From contig NW_024468255.1 in the NCBI RefSeq assembly GCF_002104995.1, forward strand, positions 62,001-126,000: a stretch of DNA of 64,000 bases, given 5' to 3'. This DNA is from Linderina pennispora. Lineage: Eukaryota; Kickxellomycota; Kickxellomycetes; Kickxellales; Kickxellaceae. Shown here piece after piece: positions 1 through 7,850 of the stretch; within the stretch, counting starts at the first letter, position 1; every line of letters starts with the position of its first letter. The notes beneath the pieces are model-generated. The model was not told the DNA's origin. It made no database searches and saw only the letters and a list, made by a program, of their open reading frames with translations. A program made the position numbers and the translations under genes.

Positions 1-197
1 CTGATCTCGAGAAGCGGGACTACAATGATGGTCCTCAGGTTGCTGATGACTACGCTGATCTTGAGAAGCGTGATCATGAGGAGGATGCCCAAGATGATAT
101 TGAAGTCGAGGTCGAGGATGTCGATGGTGATGACTCTGATCTAAACAAGCGCGAGTATGAGGTGTACGCAGCCGATATGGCTCAGGATGCAGAGTAA
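1..197 (+). CDS. 3' end of a Kex2-processed-type acidic repeat protein (partial)
   Basis: The frame is open from base 3 to the TAA at 195-197 and has no start inside the window, so this is a C-terminal fragment of about 64 residues. Lys-Arg pairs occur three times (codons at 12-17, 66-71 and 147-152), each preceded by Leu-Glu or Leu-Asn, giving LEKR, LEKR and LNKR. This matches the site context cut by Kex2-type proteases in fungal secreted precursors. The peptides between sites are about 16 and 25 residues long and very rich in Asp and Glu, and the last is 14 residues. Inference: a secreted precursor cut into acidic peptides in the Golgi, like a fungal Kex2-processed repeat protein. The signal peptide, if any, lies outside the window. 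A non-secreted acidic repeat protein is the alternative. Confidence 0.6.
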   Translation, partial: DLEKRDYNDGPQVADDYADLEKRDHEEDAQDDIEVEVEDVDGDDSDLNKREYEVYAADMAQDAE

Positions 198-749
198 ATA
201 CTACAAGCGAGCAAAACTGCCTTTGGCAGCCATGTAACTTTTGTAATTTCCTTTCAATTATTTCTTTTTCTCTCCAACTCAAAACTGGCAACTATTGCTT
301 TGAACATTTCTCTGTACTCTCGAGAGTATTGCAAACCAGCTGGTCTATAGACAAGTAGTACTCTTGTCTTTTATGTGTTCTTTGGATATTATTGCTGACG
401 CCGGTTTCTACAAGTCATTGAATTCTCATTCAGCTGTTCTCACCTTGAACATTGCATATGATGAGATTTGGCAACAGAGTGTCTGCTTTTTAAAAAAAGA
501 AATACATCACCACCGAATCTAAATACCACCTGCTCCAAGAATAGCCCTTGAGCTATCCAAAGCAAGATTTCAGCGCACTATAAATAGTGAACTTTCCGCT
601 TGCACCCTGAAGGAGAGGAGAGCAGCCCTAGCATTCAGTACATAGCCATCTATAAGAGTGCTCTGGCACACCCAATTTCTTATCTCACGCATATTCTCAA
701 TCAATTGGCACTACAGTACTTCATCTCGTTACATAGAATTTAACTAGCC
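198..749. other. intergenic, promoter side of the first cysteine-rich gene
   Basis: No coding frame of note. The sequence is A+T-rich with pyrimidine tracts. The only clear element is the TATA-like box at 579-587. Confidence 0.5.
579..587 (+). promoter_or_regulatory. TATA box of the first cysteine-rich gene
   Basis: TATAAATAG lies 163 bp before the ATG at 750. With the preceding C it also fits the MADS-box pattern YTA(A/T)4TAR, so it may have a double role. Confidence 0.5.
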
Positions 750-1187
750 ATGAGCCACACGCACAATTCACAGATGAGAAATGTCGTATCATCAAAGGCA
801 CCATCACCATCATCTCCTGCGACCTCTGCACATACAAAAGCTACCAGGTATAATGGCGTCATAGCCTCACGGCCGACATACGCGCCACCACAGTACCCTG
901 CAAGCGCCATACCAAACCGGGGTGTGGCTACTATTGGTGCGGGCGCTGCTGCTGGTGCTGTTGGTGCGGCTGCCATAGCAAATAGCCAATGCAGATGGGA
1001 GAGTACTCGTGTAGATGATGATGTATACTGCAATGGATCATGTGATAGTATCCCAGGACCTGACTGCAGCTCGTACGCACATCCAATCGGATGCCTTGGC
1101 GAGAATAACAGCGGTGCCTGTTGCGGCTGTTGTGGTGGCTGCATCCGTGGATATTATGGCAGTTGTGGTGGTTGCGTGGCCATGTAA
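750..1187 (+). CDS. small cysteine-rich protein 1 of a tandem trio
   Basis: A 145-residue protein of unknown function. The first 80 residues are Ser/Pro/Ala-rich. They include a small-residue hydrophobic stretch (GAGAAAGAVGAAA, about 63-75) that could be a weak membrane segment. The last 65 residues hold many cysteines and end in repeated Cys-Cys-Gly-Cys type motifs. There is no clear N-terminal signal peptide. The following two genes also pair a Ser/Gly-rich head with a C-terminal cysteine cluster, which argues that this is a real gene. The ATG at 750 is the first in frame and lies downstream of the TATA box at 579. Possible roles are metal binding or membrane attachment through acylated cysteines; neither is shown by the sequence. 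Confidence 0.6.
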   Translation: MSHTHNSQMRNVVSSKAPSPSSPATSAHTKATRYNGVIASRPTYAPPQYPASAIPNRGVATIGAGAAAGAVGAAAIANSQCRWESTRVDDDVYCNGSCDSIPGPDCSSYAHPIGCLGENNSGACCGCCGGCIRGYYGSCGGCVAM

Positions 1188-1564
1188 CCAGCATGAAATG
1201 TTCATCCGGGTGCCTATATTCTCTCTTTTAAAGGGTAAGCACAGAGCTATATACTGGGTACAAGATGCCAAGACCATATACAGATCCGGACAGCCTACAC
1301 TCCTCTCAGTCAAAGCGCCTGAAAAGGCAAAAGAAAAAAGCATACCAACCATGCTTTAGTCTTGGCCTCCACTGTTGCTCTCAACCACAGCCATGGTGAA
1401 GATTGACGGAGTCATACGATTTCTGTCGTCCAAGGGAATAAGCCTCGCACAGCTTTACGCCCCCATAGTCATACCGGTTGAGGAGGGGTTTCTCAGGATC
1501 TCCTTACAATTATTTACTTGACCAGCTTGCCTTTTCGAAAATACAACCCTTTCTCTTGCACAGT
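1188..1564. other. intergenic between cysteine-rich genes 1 and 2
   Basis: No gene seen. It presumably holds the terminator of gene 1 and the promoter of gene 2. I see no perfect TATA box. Confidence 0.4.
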
Positions 1565-1837
1565 ATGAGCTCTGACACATCATCATCATCATCATCTAGA
1601 CCAGCCTCGCGGTATTTGAACGGATATGATAACTTTAGAAACCCCGGCGGCGACATAGTACAAGGGCTGGCAGTCGTCGATGCCCAACCTATAGCTTCAG
1701 TGGTCGAGCCAGGTAACGGGGACTGCTGCTGCTGCTGTGGCGATGTCCTCTGTGACAGCAGCTGTGGCGACTGCTCCTGCTGTGAGTGCTGCAGCGAAGT
1801 GCTTTGCGGCAATGGTTGCGACGGATGCAACTGCTGA
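1565..1837 (+). CDS. small cysteine-rich protein 2 of a tandem trio
   Basis: A 90-residue protein. The ATG at 1565 was chosen over the upstream in-frame ATG at 1478 because the shared N-terminal motif starts just after it. The N-terminus is a Ser run (encoded by a TCA repeat) followed by YLNGYDNFR and, a few residues on, a VQG motif. Gene 3 carries YLNGYDGFR followed by VQG at the same place. The C-terminal 40 residues are mainly Cys, Gly, Asp and Ser with a run of five cysteines and several CxC and CxxC spacings, ending Asn-Cys. No signal peptide or long hydrophobic segment is visible. The cysteine spacing resembles metallothioneins and palmitoylated cysteine strings; the function is unknown. 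Confidence 0.65.
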   Translation: MSSDTSSSSSSRPASRYLNGYDNFRNPGGDIVQGLAVVDAQPIASVVEPGNGDCCCCCGDVLCDSSCGDCSCCECCSEVLCGNGCDGCNC

Positions 1838-2106
1838 CGCTTATTGCTTCAATCCCTCCATCTCGGACGAAGCCCCTCCTGGTTTCTCTGCCAGCTTTCG
1901 GATGTGTGCAACCAAAATGGAGGGGATTGGCATCCGGCATGGTAAGACCCAAGCTGAAAGCAGGCACCGTGAGATTGACAATCAAAACTGAACACCTGTT
2001 TCCCTCTTTCCATGGTTCAGGAAGCACATTCATAAGCCGACATGTTTTTCGTTCCATAGCGCTGTTCTCTGCTAGCACTCTCTTAAGACAAATTTTACTC
2101 TTTAAC

Positions 2107-2388
2107 ATGGCCACCTCTTCCAGAAGTTCAGGCTATTTAAACGGATACGACGGGTTTAGGGATGGTAGTGGCAATGTAGTTCAAGGACCAGGCAGTGACC
2201 AGGCCAAGGAGGACCGTCCAGTCCAGCCAGTTGCTGATATTTTATCTGGAGTGCCTGTAGTTACCCCTACTGGTGGTGGCGACGATTGCGATTGCGATTG
2301 CTGCTGCTGCTGCGATGTATGCGATAGTTGCGATATCAGCGGTTGCGGCGATTGCAGCGGCTGCGATTGTAGTGGTGTTAGCTGCTAA
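2107..2388 (+). CDS. small cysteine-rich protein 3 of a tandem trio
   Basis: A 93-residue paralogue of the preceding protein. The open frame extends upstream to 1786, but that would overlap gene 2. The ATG at 2107 gives an N-terminus (MATSS, then YLNGYDGFR) that matches gene 2, so it is preferred. The middle is variable, and the tail is a Cys/Asp/Gly cluster with a run of five cysteines and regular Gly-Cys-Gly-Asp-Cys spacing. The TAA stop at 2386-2388 overlaps the stop of the convergent permease gene. Tandem duplication with conserved head and cysteine tail but a free middle suggests that both ends matter. No known family was recognised with certainty. Confidence 0.65.
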   Translation: MATSSRSSGYLNGYDGFRDGSGNVVQGPGSDQAKEDRPVQPVADILSGVPVVTPTGGGDDCDCDCCCCCDVCDSCDISGCGDCSGCDCSGVSC

Positions 2389-3992
2389 ACTAGCGATTTT
2401 GTTGGGTATCCAAACCTTGCGTAATAAGAAGTCTCCAGCCCACGCTGCCTGACAATCCGAATGTACCACATAGCACAGGAGAAAGCAATGAACAGCAGAC
2501 CCGAGAACGGGGCGGCCCAGTATGGAATTGACGAGTCGTCGCTACTGCCCACGCCAGTCTTCGGCTTGATAAACGGTACAATGCACATGTACACGGCGGT
2601 GGCAATGGTGACCAGATTAGTGACGACCCAGGTTTTGTACGGGCGGTCGAGGCCGCTGTGTGTCCTGCGCATAACAAGCAGGCCGACCACCGACAGGCCG
2701 CAGAAGAACCACGTCGGGTATCCGCCAATGTCGATCAAAAAGTTGTACGCGTCGCCTGGCGGTGGCACAACAATGTAGAGGACGCAGATGATGCACGTGA
2801 TGGCCAATGCATATAGCGGCGACTGGAAGCGGCTGACCTGACCGATCGTGTGGCCCCATGGCAGGAAGCCCTCACGCGCAGCCTCGAAGATAATCCGCGA
2901 CATCGTGAACACGCTGCACATGACAGTGCCGAAGGCTGCCAGGCCGATGAACACGGGGACGACCTGGTGGCCCCAGGTCTCATTGAAGGCATGCGAGAAG
3001 AAGACGCCGGCGACAGCCGTATTCGAGCGCATGATGGCGTCGGGCGTGAGCACGGAGAAGTACGCAATGTTGGTCAGAATATACAGGGCGGTGGTGACCA
3101 GCAGGCCGCCGATAGCCGCGCGCGGCAAGTTCTTCAATGGGTCTTTGAGCTCGTCAATCGAGTAGTTCAGGGTTGTGTAGCCGGCATAGGAGAAAAACAC
3201 CTTGAACAGCGCCGACGAGTATGCGCTGGCATCATGGACTGTACCGTGGAAGGGGTTCTTGAAACTATGCGGGCTGTCGATCCGCAGACCGCCCGCCAGC
3301 CCGACCAGCCCGACCAGCACAATTACCAGCAGCAGCACGGTCTTGAGCACCGTCAGCAGGTTCTGCAGGCGGATAGCCTGCCGCACAAACACGGCATGGG
3401 CCATGGTGCAGAACATAACGACGCCCAGACCCACCAGGCGCTGCATCCACTCGGCATGCTTCGATATTTGCCCGTCGGCATTCACACTTGACCCATTGGC
3501 TGCATACAGAAAATACGCTCCGGTAACCACCGCGTCTGCCGCCGCCCCGCTCGCGCTGGAAATAAAGACGCCGCATAGACAGAACATGTACGAAAACATG
3601 GCTCTGGGCCGCGGGAACGCCACGTCCAGGTACTCCTTCTCGCCGCCGCTCCTTGGCAGCATCGTGCCCAGCTCCATGTACGACAAGCAGCCGCACAGGC
3701 TGATCGCCCCGCCAAGGCTCCACACCAGAAGCGTCATGCCTGTCGACCCCACCTCCTGCAGTATCAATGACGGCGTCGAGAATATGCCCGACCCGATAAT
3801 CGACCCGACCACGATGGCCATGCCGCTCCACAGCCCGAGACTCCGCTCCAGCACATGGCTGGCGTCAGGTGAGTCGGGCTCGGTTGCTGTTACCGGGCTG
3901 GCCAGCGGCGAGAATAGGTCCGACTGCTGTGACAAGTCGCGCGACAGGCGCACGGGCAATAGCTGGATGTCGTCTATATTTTCGGGATGCAT
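2385..3992 (-). CDS. amino-acid permease, LAT/methionine-permease (Mup1-like) type
   Basis: A 535-residue integral membrane protein with about 12 hydrophobic segments, of the amino acid/polyamine/organocation superfamily. The first membrane segment carries the family signature GSIIGSGIF (about 63-71). After the third segment comes LPRSGGEKEYL (about 112-122), typical of the L-type and fungal Mup1 methionine permease branch. The hydrophilic N-terminal tail of about 50 residues is usual for plasma-membrane permeases controlled by ubiquitin. The ATG at 3992 (MHPENID) is preferred over in-frame ATGs up to 4202, because the upstream part has a hydrophobic composition unlike permease tails. It probably imports methionine or other neutral amino acids by proton symport; the exact substrate cannot be read. 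Its TAG overlaps the stop codon of cysteine-rich gene 3. Confidence 0.9.
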   Translation of the reverse strand: MHPENIDDIQLLPVRLSRDLSQQSDLFSPLASPVTATEPDSPDASHVLERSLGLWSGMAIVVGSIIGSGIFSTPSLILQEVGSTGMTLLVWSLGGAISLCGCLSYMELGTMLPRSGGEKEYLDVAFPRPRAMFSYMFCLCGVFISSASGAAADAVVTGAYFLYAANGSSVNADGQISKHAEWMQRLVGLGVVMFCTMAHAVFVRQAIRLQNLLTVLKTVLLLVIVLVGLVGLAGGLRIDSPHSFKNPFHGTVHDASAYSSALFKVFFSYAGYTTLNYSIDELKDPLKNLPRAAIGGLLVTTALYILTNIAYFSVLTPDAIMRSNTAVAGVFFSHAFNETWGHQVVPVFIGLAAFGTVMCSVFTMSRIIFEAAREGFLPWGHTIGQVSRFQSPLYALAITCIICVLYIVVPPPGDAYNFLIDIGGYPTWFFCGLSVVGLLVMRRTHSGLDRPYKTWVVTNLVTIATAVYMCIVPFIKPKTGVGSSDDSSIPYWAAPFSGLLFIAFSCAMWYIRIVRQRGLETSYYARFGYPTKSLV

Positions 3993-4350
3993 TGAGGCCT
4001 TGTGTGTTTTTAGGGGAGGGGAAGATAGTAAGTGTGCAAAAAAAAAAAGAAGTGCAAGAAGACGTAGAGGGCAGACGATGGCGATGGAAAAAGATAGTTG
4101 ATGCAATAGCTCCCAGCGAGGCGTTTCCTGACAGACGATTGTGAGGTCCACAAGTCTCCTATAAATAAAAAAGACAAGCAAACGACACCATGTGGGCAGC
4201 AAGGGGGTGCCAAGGCGTCTTATTTCGGTGTAGTTGGAATGAAAAAGTATTAGGGAAGGGGATATTTGGGGCCACCGCCAGCCGGGACATTTCTTTTATG
4301 TAGACAGGCTAATATAGCCGAAAAAGCCACGCAAAGGGAGACTGCGCACA
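3993..4350. other. intergenic between permease and CHAP gene
   Basis: Permease promoter region with poly-A and poly-T tracts. I see no further gene. Confidence 0.4.
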
Positions 4351-5043
4351 CTAGTACTTGTCGGTCAAATGGATGTAGTAGTCAAAGTGATCCCAGGGGA
4401 CAATCTCCTTGCTGTAGTTCTTGGGAATGACGTTGTACTGCTCAATCATCACCCTCTTCTGCTGGTAGAACACCTGCTTGACCCAAGCGACGTGTCCGAG
4501 CTTACTGCGGTGGTGCTGCGCAATCGACCCCTTCTTGGGCGTGGTATCGACCTTGACGCTGGAATTATGCGCGGCCTCAATCCACTGATACGCATCTCCC
4601 CAGTGGTTGCCCTTGTACCGGTTGTGGAAGTAGATGCCCATGCGCTCATTGATTCTCTGGGCGACGAAGCTGACGCACTCGCAGTTGTAGTAGTTGTAGG
4701 GATCGACGCCATCGCACTGGCCCTTCAGGCGGTAGTCGTCAACGACGGGGCCGGGCACATCGCCCTGGTAGTTGCAGTTTTTCGTAAAGTAGTTGCCTGA
4801 GACGGGCGTGTCGACGTAGTAGTCGGTCAGGTAGCAGTTGTCAGAGGTCTTGTCCCAGATGCCGTAGTCGAAGACGCGCTGGCCGCCGACCTGGCAGGTG
4901 ATGTCGAATTCATCGCCGGTCTTGTACTGCTTGACCACGGCGCTGGTAGTCGTGGGCTCGGCGCGGCAGTTCGCGTACGTGGTCAGGTTGTTGAGGTGGT
5001 AGCCGAGGGCCGGGGCGGCGAAAACTAGGGAGAGGAGCTTCAT
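4351..5043 (-). CDS. secreted SH3b-like plus CHAP peptidoglycan hydrolase, diverged member
   Basis: A 230-residue secreted protein. Residues 1-14 form a short signal peptide (ALG then Tyr). Residues about 20-90 are an SH3b-like module with cysteines at 26, 50, 70 and 90, spaced as in the cluster at 12.5-26.3 kb. Residues about 100-225 are a CHAP domain with candidate catalytic Cys123 (CECVSFVAQR), His184 (LGHVAWV) and Glu201 (IEQYN). CHAP enzymes are amidases or endopeptidases that cut the peptide part of bacterial cell wall. Unlike the cluster members it has no Gly/Ser/Thr linker, and its SH3b-like sequence is more distant. The likely role is attack on bacterial peptidoglycan outside the cell. 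No TATTTTTAG site lies upstream, so it may be regulated differently. Confidence 0.85.
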   Translation of the reverse strand: MKLLSLVFAAPALGYHLNNLTTYANCRAEPTTTSAVVKQYKTGDEFDITCQVGGQRVFDYGIWDKTSDNCYLTDYYVDTPVSGNYFTKNCNYQGDVPGPVVDDYRLKGQCDGVDPYNYYNCECVSFVAQRINERMGIYFHNRYKGNHWGDAYQWIEAAHNSSVKVDTTPKKGSIAQHHRSKLGHVAWVKQVFYQQKRVMIEQYNVIPKNYSKEIVPWDHFDYYIHLTDKY

Positions 5044-5523
5044 TATTAGCGAGTAATTTGGAAATGTACGGATGACAAAGCAAGCAGGAGATGGGAGGGC
5101 GGAAGGTATTTAAGTGGATTGGAAGGTGGACTAGGACACTAGCTTCTTTGTAAGCAAAAACAAAGGATGGGCTGTGGCAGATGCGGGTATTGTCCAATGG
5201 GACATGCGGGTTGGCATTTTTCTCCTTCACATATGCATGTGTGTCGGTCATAGTGCATGGGCTGCATGTGTTTTTCGCATCACTTTGTTTTAATTCTGGG
5301 CAGCAAAAAGGAGGGGGGCGATCTGTTGGGACAGAATTCCGTTAATAGGCAAGATCAGACCGCAGGTGGGTTGGTGGGAGAGATAATAAAAAACCGTCTC
5401 CCACACAGCAGGAGACTGGGCCAGCCCACATTAATATACCAGGGGACCAAAGCTCCACCTAAAAACGGGGTCCACATACATACTCGTTTTTTTTTGTAAA
5501 GAGCACTTCTTAATTCCTATTTC
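5044..5523. other. intergenic between CHAP gene and MPC1
   Basis: No gene seen. The CHAP promoter side has an A+T patch near 5108-5114 that may replace a TATA box. Confidence 0.4.
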
Positions 5524-5892
5524 TTATTTCTTATCGGCCGCCGTCTTGAACGCCTGCGCGCTATCCTTCAGGATCTTGGTCAGACCGCCGTTGTAGTTGA
5601 CGAAGCGGCCCATCTGCACCGACTGCGCGGTCAGGTTCGTGATATGGCAGGCAAACAGAAGGTAGTTGCGCGGGTTCACCATCCACGCAAACCGTGCAAA
5701 CAGCGTGCTGTACAGAAGCAGCGTCGCCGTCATCCGCCCCGAGATCATGTCCGGCGAGGACGAAAAATCGGCTATCGCGCTGATTGGAATGCCCCAGTTG
5801 GCCACCGGTCCCCAGAAATGAGTCGACATTAGGTAGGACCGGAACTCCTTCGAGCCGAGCTTCTGCACGAGATTCGATGTAAACGACGACAT
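5524..5892 (-). CDS. MPC1: mitochondrial pyruvate carrier subunit 1
   Basis: A 122-residue protein of the usual MPC1 length. The family signature [15 protein letters not shown] lies at about 23-37 and [14 protein letters not shown] at about 73-86, with two to three short membrane helices. MPC1 pairs with an MPC2-type subunit in the inner mitochondrial membrane and carries pyruvate into the matrix. The ATG at 5892 is chosen because the N-terminus [12 protein letters not shown] fits the family; the frame is open further upstream to 6003 but runs through low-complexity sequence. No partner subunit is in the window. Confidence 0.93.
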   Translation of the reverse strand: MSSFTSNLVQKLGSKEFRSYLMSTHFWGPVANWGIPISAIADFSSSPDMISGRMTATLLLYSTLFARFAWMVNPRNYLLFACHITNLTAQSVQMGRFVNYNGGLTKILKDSAQAFKTAADKK

Positions 5893-6262
5893 TCTAATTA
5901 AAAGGGGTTGAATTTTTTTTTTTGGGTGCCAAGGAGAAGAGGCGGAAATGAGTTTGAAAAAAGTGGTATTGATTAAGGCGGGAAAAAATACGGTAGTGAG
6001 CAATCAATTCGCAAAGGCAGCCCTGTGGGTAAAATAGAAAATTCGCGCACCCAGCCCACGCCAGTCGACTCGCCGTCACAGACGGTTCGGATCCTGAACC
6101 ATGGGATATTTCGGACGTGGGAGCCTTTGCAAAAATTTTGGATCTGCACACACGAGCTCATGCTCCGCTGGGAAGATACACAGGGATAAAAATGATAAGA
6201 ATATTTAACATTTGGAAATAAAGAGACGTACAAGATAAAAGAGGGATTTTGTTGCTTGTATT
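5893..6262. other. intergenic between MPC1 and the DUF3020 gene
   Basis: MPC1 promoter and the 3' flank of the next gene. No gene seen. Confidence 0.4.
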
Positions 6263-7129
6263 TCAGGGCATGGGCGAGCCCGCGCTCGACGACGACAGCG
6301 ACATCAGCGAGAAGGCGGCTTCGGCCAGGCCGCCCAGGTCCTTGTCGGCCGGCATCGGGGACATGAGCGTCGGGGTGCGGCTAATATCGGGGTTGGCCAG
6401 CGCCAAAAGGTCGTCATCAGGCAGGCTCTCCTCCTCCCACGGGCGCACATGGCGCGCACTAAACGACTGGGACCTCGAGGGCACAGCCAGAGTAGGGGTG
6501 GAGCTGAGCTCGCCCGCATGCATCTCGGGCAGCTCACGTGTCTTGGCATCCTCGGGGGCATGCATCAAGGCTTTGGGAATAACGCTGCTCAGCGGCGGCA
6601 GCGTCAATCCGCCCGTGACCGCAGGCTCCACATAATGCCTAAACACCAGCTCCTTGCTCTGCTCCACCGCATGCCGCTCCGCCGCGCCGCGCCAGAACTC
6701 GTGTGCCGCGCTGACCTGGTGCGGGGGCAGCGCCGAGTACTGGCTGAAGTTGGTGGGGATCTTCTGCTGCTGCTTGCGGCGCTCCTTGTCCTTGCGGCGC
6801 TGCTGCCGCCGCTCAAACTCCTCCACTATCCACTTCTCCTTGGCCGGCGTCGACTGCGCGCCGTACAGCTGCGTTGCGCGCTTGTTGACCCGGCACCGCA
6901 GGTCGTTGTCCTTGTTGCGCTCCTCGTTGAGCTCGCGCCAGCGCTTCTTGCGCTCCCGGTTCTCCTGCCGCATCTTCTCCAGCACCTGGAGGTCCTCGGG
7001 CGCGTCGCGCGTGTCCCGGGCGCTGCGCGGCTGCTGGTTGTGCTGCTTGAGCTGCGACTTGGTTTGCTGCTGGATCTGGGCGCGGTGGCTGAGCACCTGC
7101 TTTGAGAGAGAGCGCGCGGAAGCCAGCAT
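6263..7129 (-). CDS. DUF3020-type basic protein
   Basis: A 288-residue protein with a highly charged segment at about 52-95 (RKKRWRELNEERNKDNDL, then RCRVNKRA). I recognise this as the fungal DUF3020 family; its biochemical role is not established in what I know. The segment should form a long basic helix, and a second basic helix (EEFERRQQRRKDKERR) follows at about 105-125, so nucleic-acid binding or a nuclear location is plausible. The C-terminal half is disordered, Ser/Pro-rich and acidic. The ATG at 7129 (MLASARSLSK) is chosen because the upstream in-frame extension is a Phe-rich stretch of non-coding character. Confidence 0.7.
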   Translation of the reverse strand: MLASARSLSKQVLSHRAQIQQQTKSQLKQHNQQPRSARDTRDAPEDLQVLEKMRQENRERKKRWRELNEERNKDNDLRCRVNKRATQLYGAQSTPAKEKWIVEEFERRQQRRKDKERRKQQQKIPTNFSQYSALPPHQVSAAHEFWRGAAERHAVEQSKELVFRHYVEPAVTGGLTLPPLSSVIPKALMHAPEDAKTRELPEMHAGELSSTPTLAVPSRSQSFSARHVRPWEEESLPDDDLLALANPDISRTPTLMSPMPADKDLGGLAEAAFSLMSLSSSSAGSPMP

Positions 7130-7850
7130 GGTAAAAGTAGGAAAATAGAAAAAAGGCTGGAGAGAAAAATAAAAGGGGAATATTAAAGAAAAAAGGGAGG
7201 CCTGTGACTTTTTTCCCCTGGCCTGGGCCAGCTGCACAGTATTTTATATATGGCGAGGAGGACTTTTCGTTTTTTGCCTGGCTGAACTAAAAAAGCTGCC
7301 AGCTCGCTTTTTTGCACATGAAATATGAGGGCGGACTTGCTTGGTAATTGGTGCGATAACGTCCGTGGATAAAGATACGCCGAGCAATTGGGGGGCGAAG
7401 GACATCATCTCCTGAGCTGAGGTGCCTTGGACTGTTTTGTCCGAGAGAGAACGGCCCTACTTCCCAGGCAAGAAGGACTGTGAAAATCGCAGGAAAAAAC
7501 AGTCCACCCTGGCATAAAGTGTGAAGCGGAAAAAAAATCGGCTTACTACGAAAAAAAGCCCAACGGTAAGCCTGTGGCCTGATCTTACGGTAAAAGAAGC
7601 GGCTGGGCATCTAGTTATTGGTGGCATGGAGGCCGAGACGGATTGCAGATGGTGCGCCCGGCGGGCCGTCGGACTCTGGGCGGGCTGCCGACCAGGCGAG
7701 CGCGACACGAACAAGAGGGCTACGTGGTCGGAAAGTCTCGGGGGTGTTTGATCGATCAAGAAACGTTGCTTTGCCAAGCCGCTCTGGCCACAAAAGGCAA
7801 ATCACACTTCTTCTCTGTACTCTCCAGTCTTTTTATTTTTCCACTCGGCA
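7130..7850. other. divergent promoter region between the DUF3020 gene and UBP8
   Basis: Divergent intergenic region with several poly-A/poly-T runs and pyrimidine tracts before the UBP8 ATG. No further gene seen. Confidence 0.4.

Noticed and set aside
3202-4101. Long plus-strand frame (299 codons) opposite the permease
   Set aside because: It is the antisense shadow of a strongly supported permease; Ser/Pro/Arg-rich with no family features.
6449-7105. Plus-strand frame of 218 codons opposite the DUF3020 gene
   Set aside because: Leu/Arg-rich antisense translation of the Lys/Arg/Glu helices; no features.
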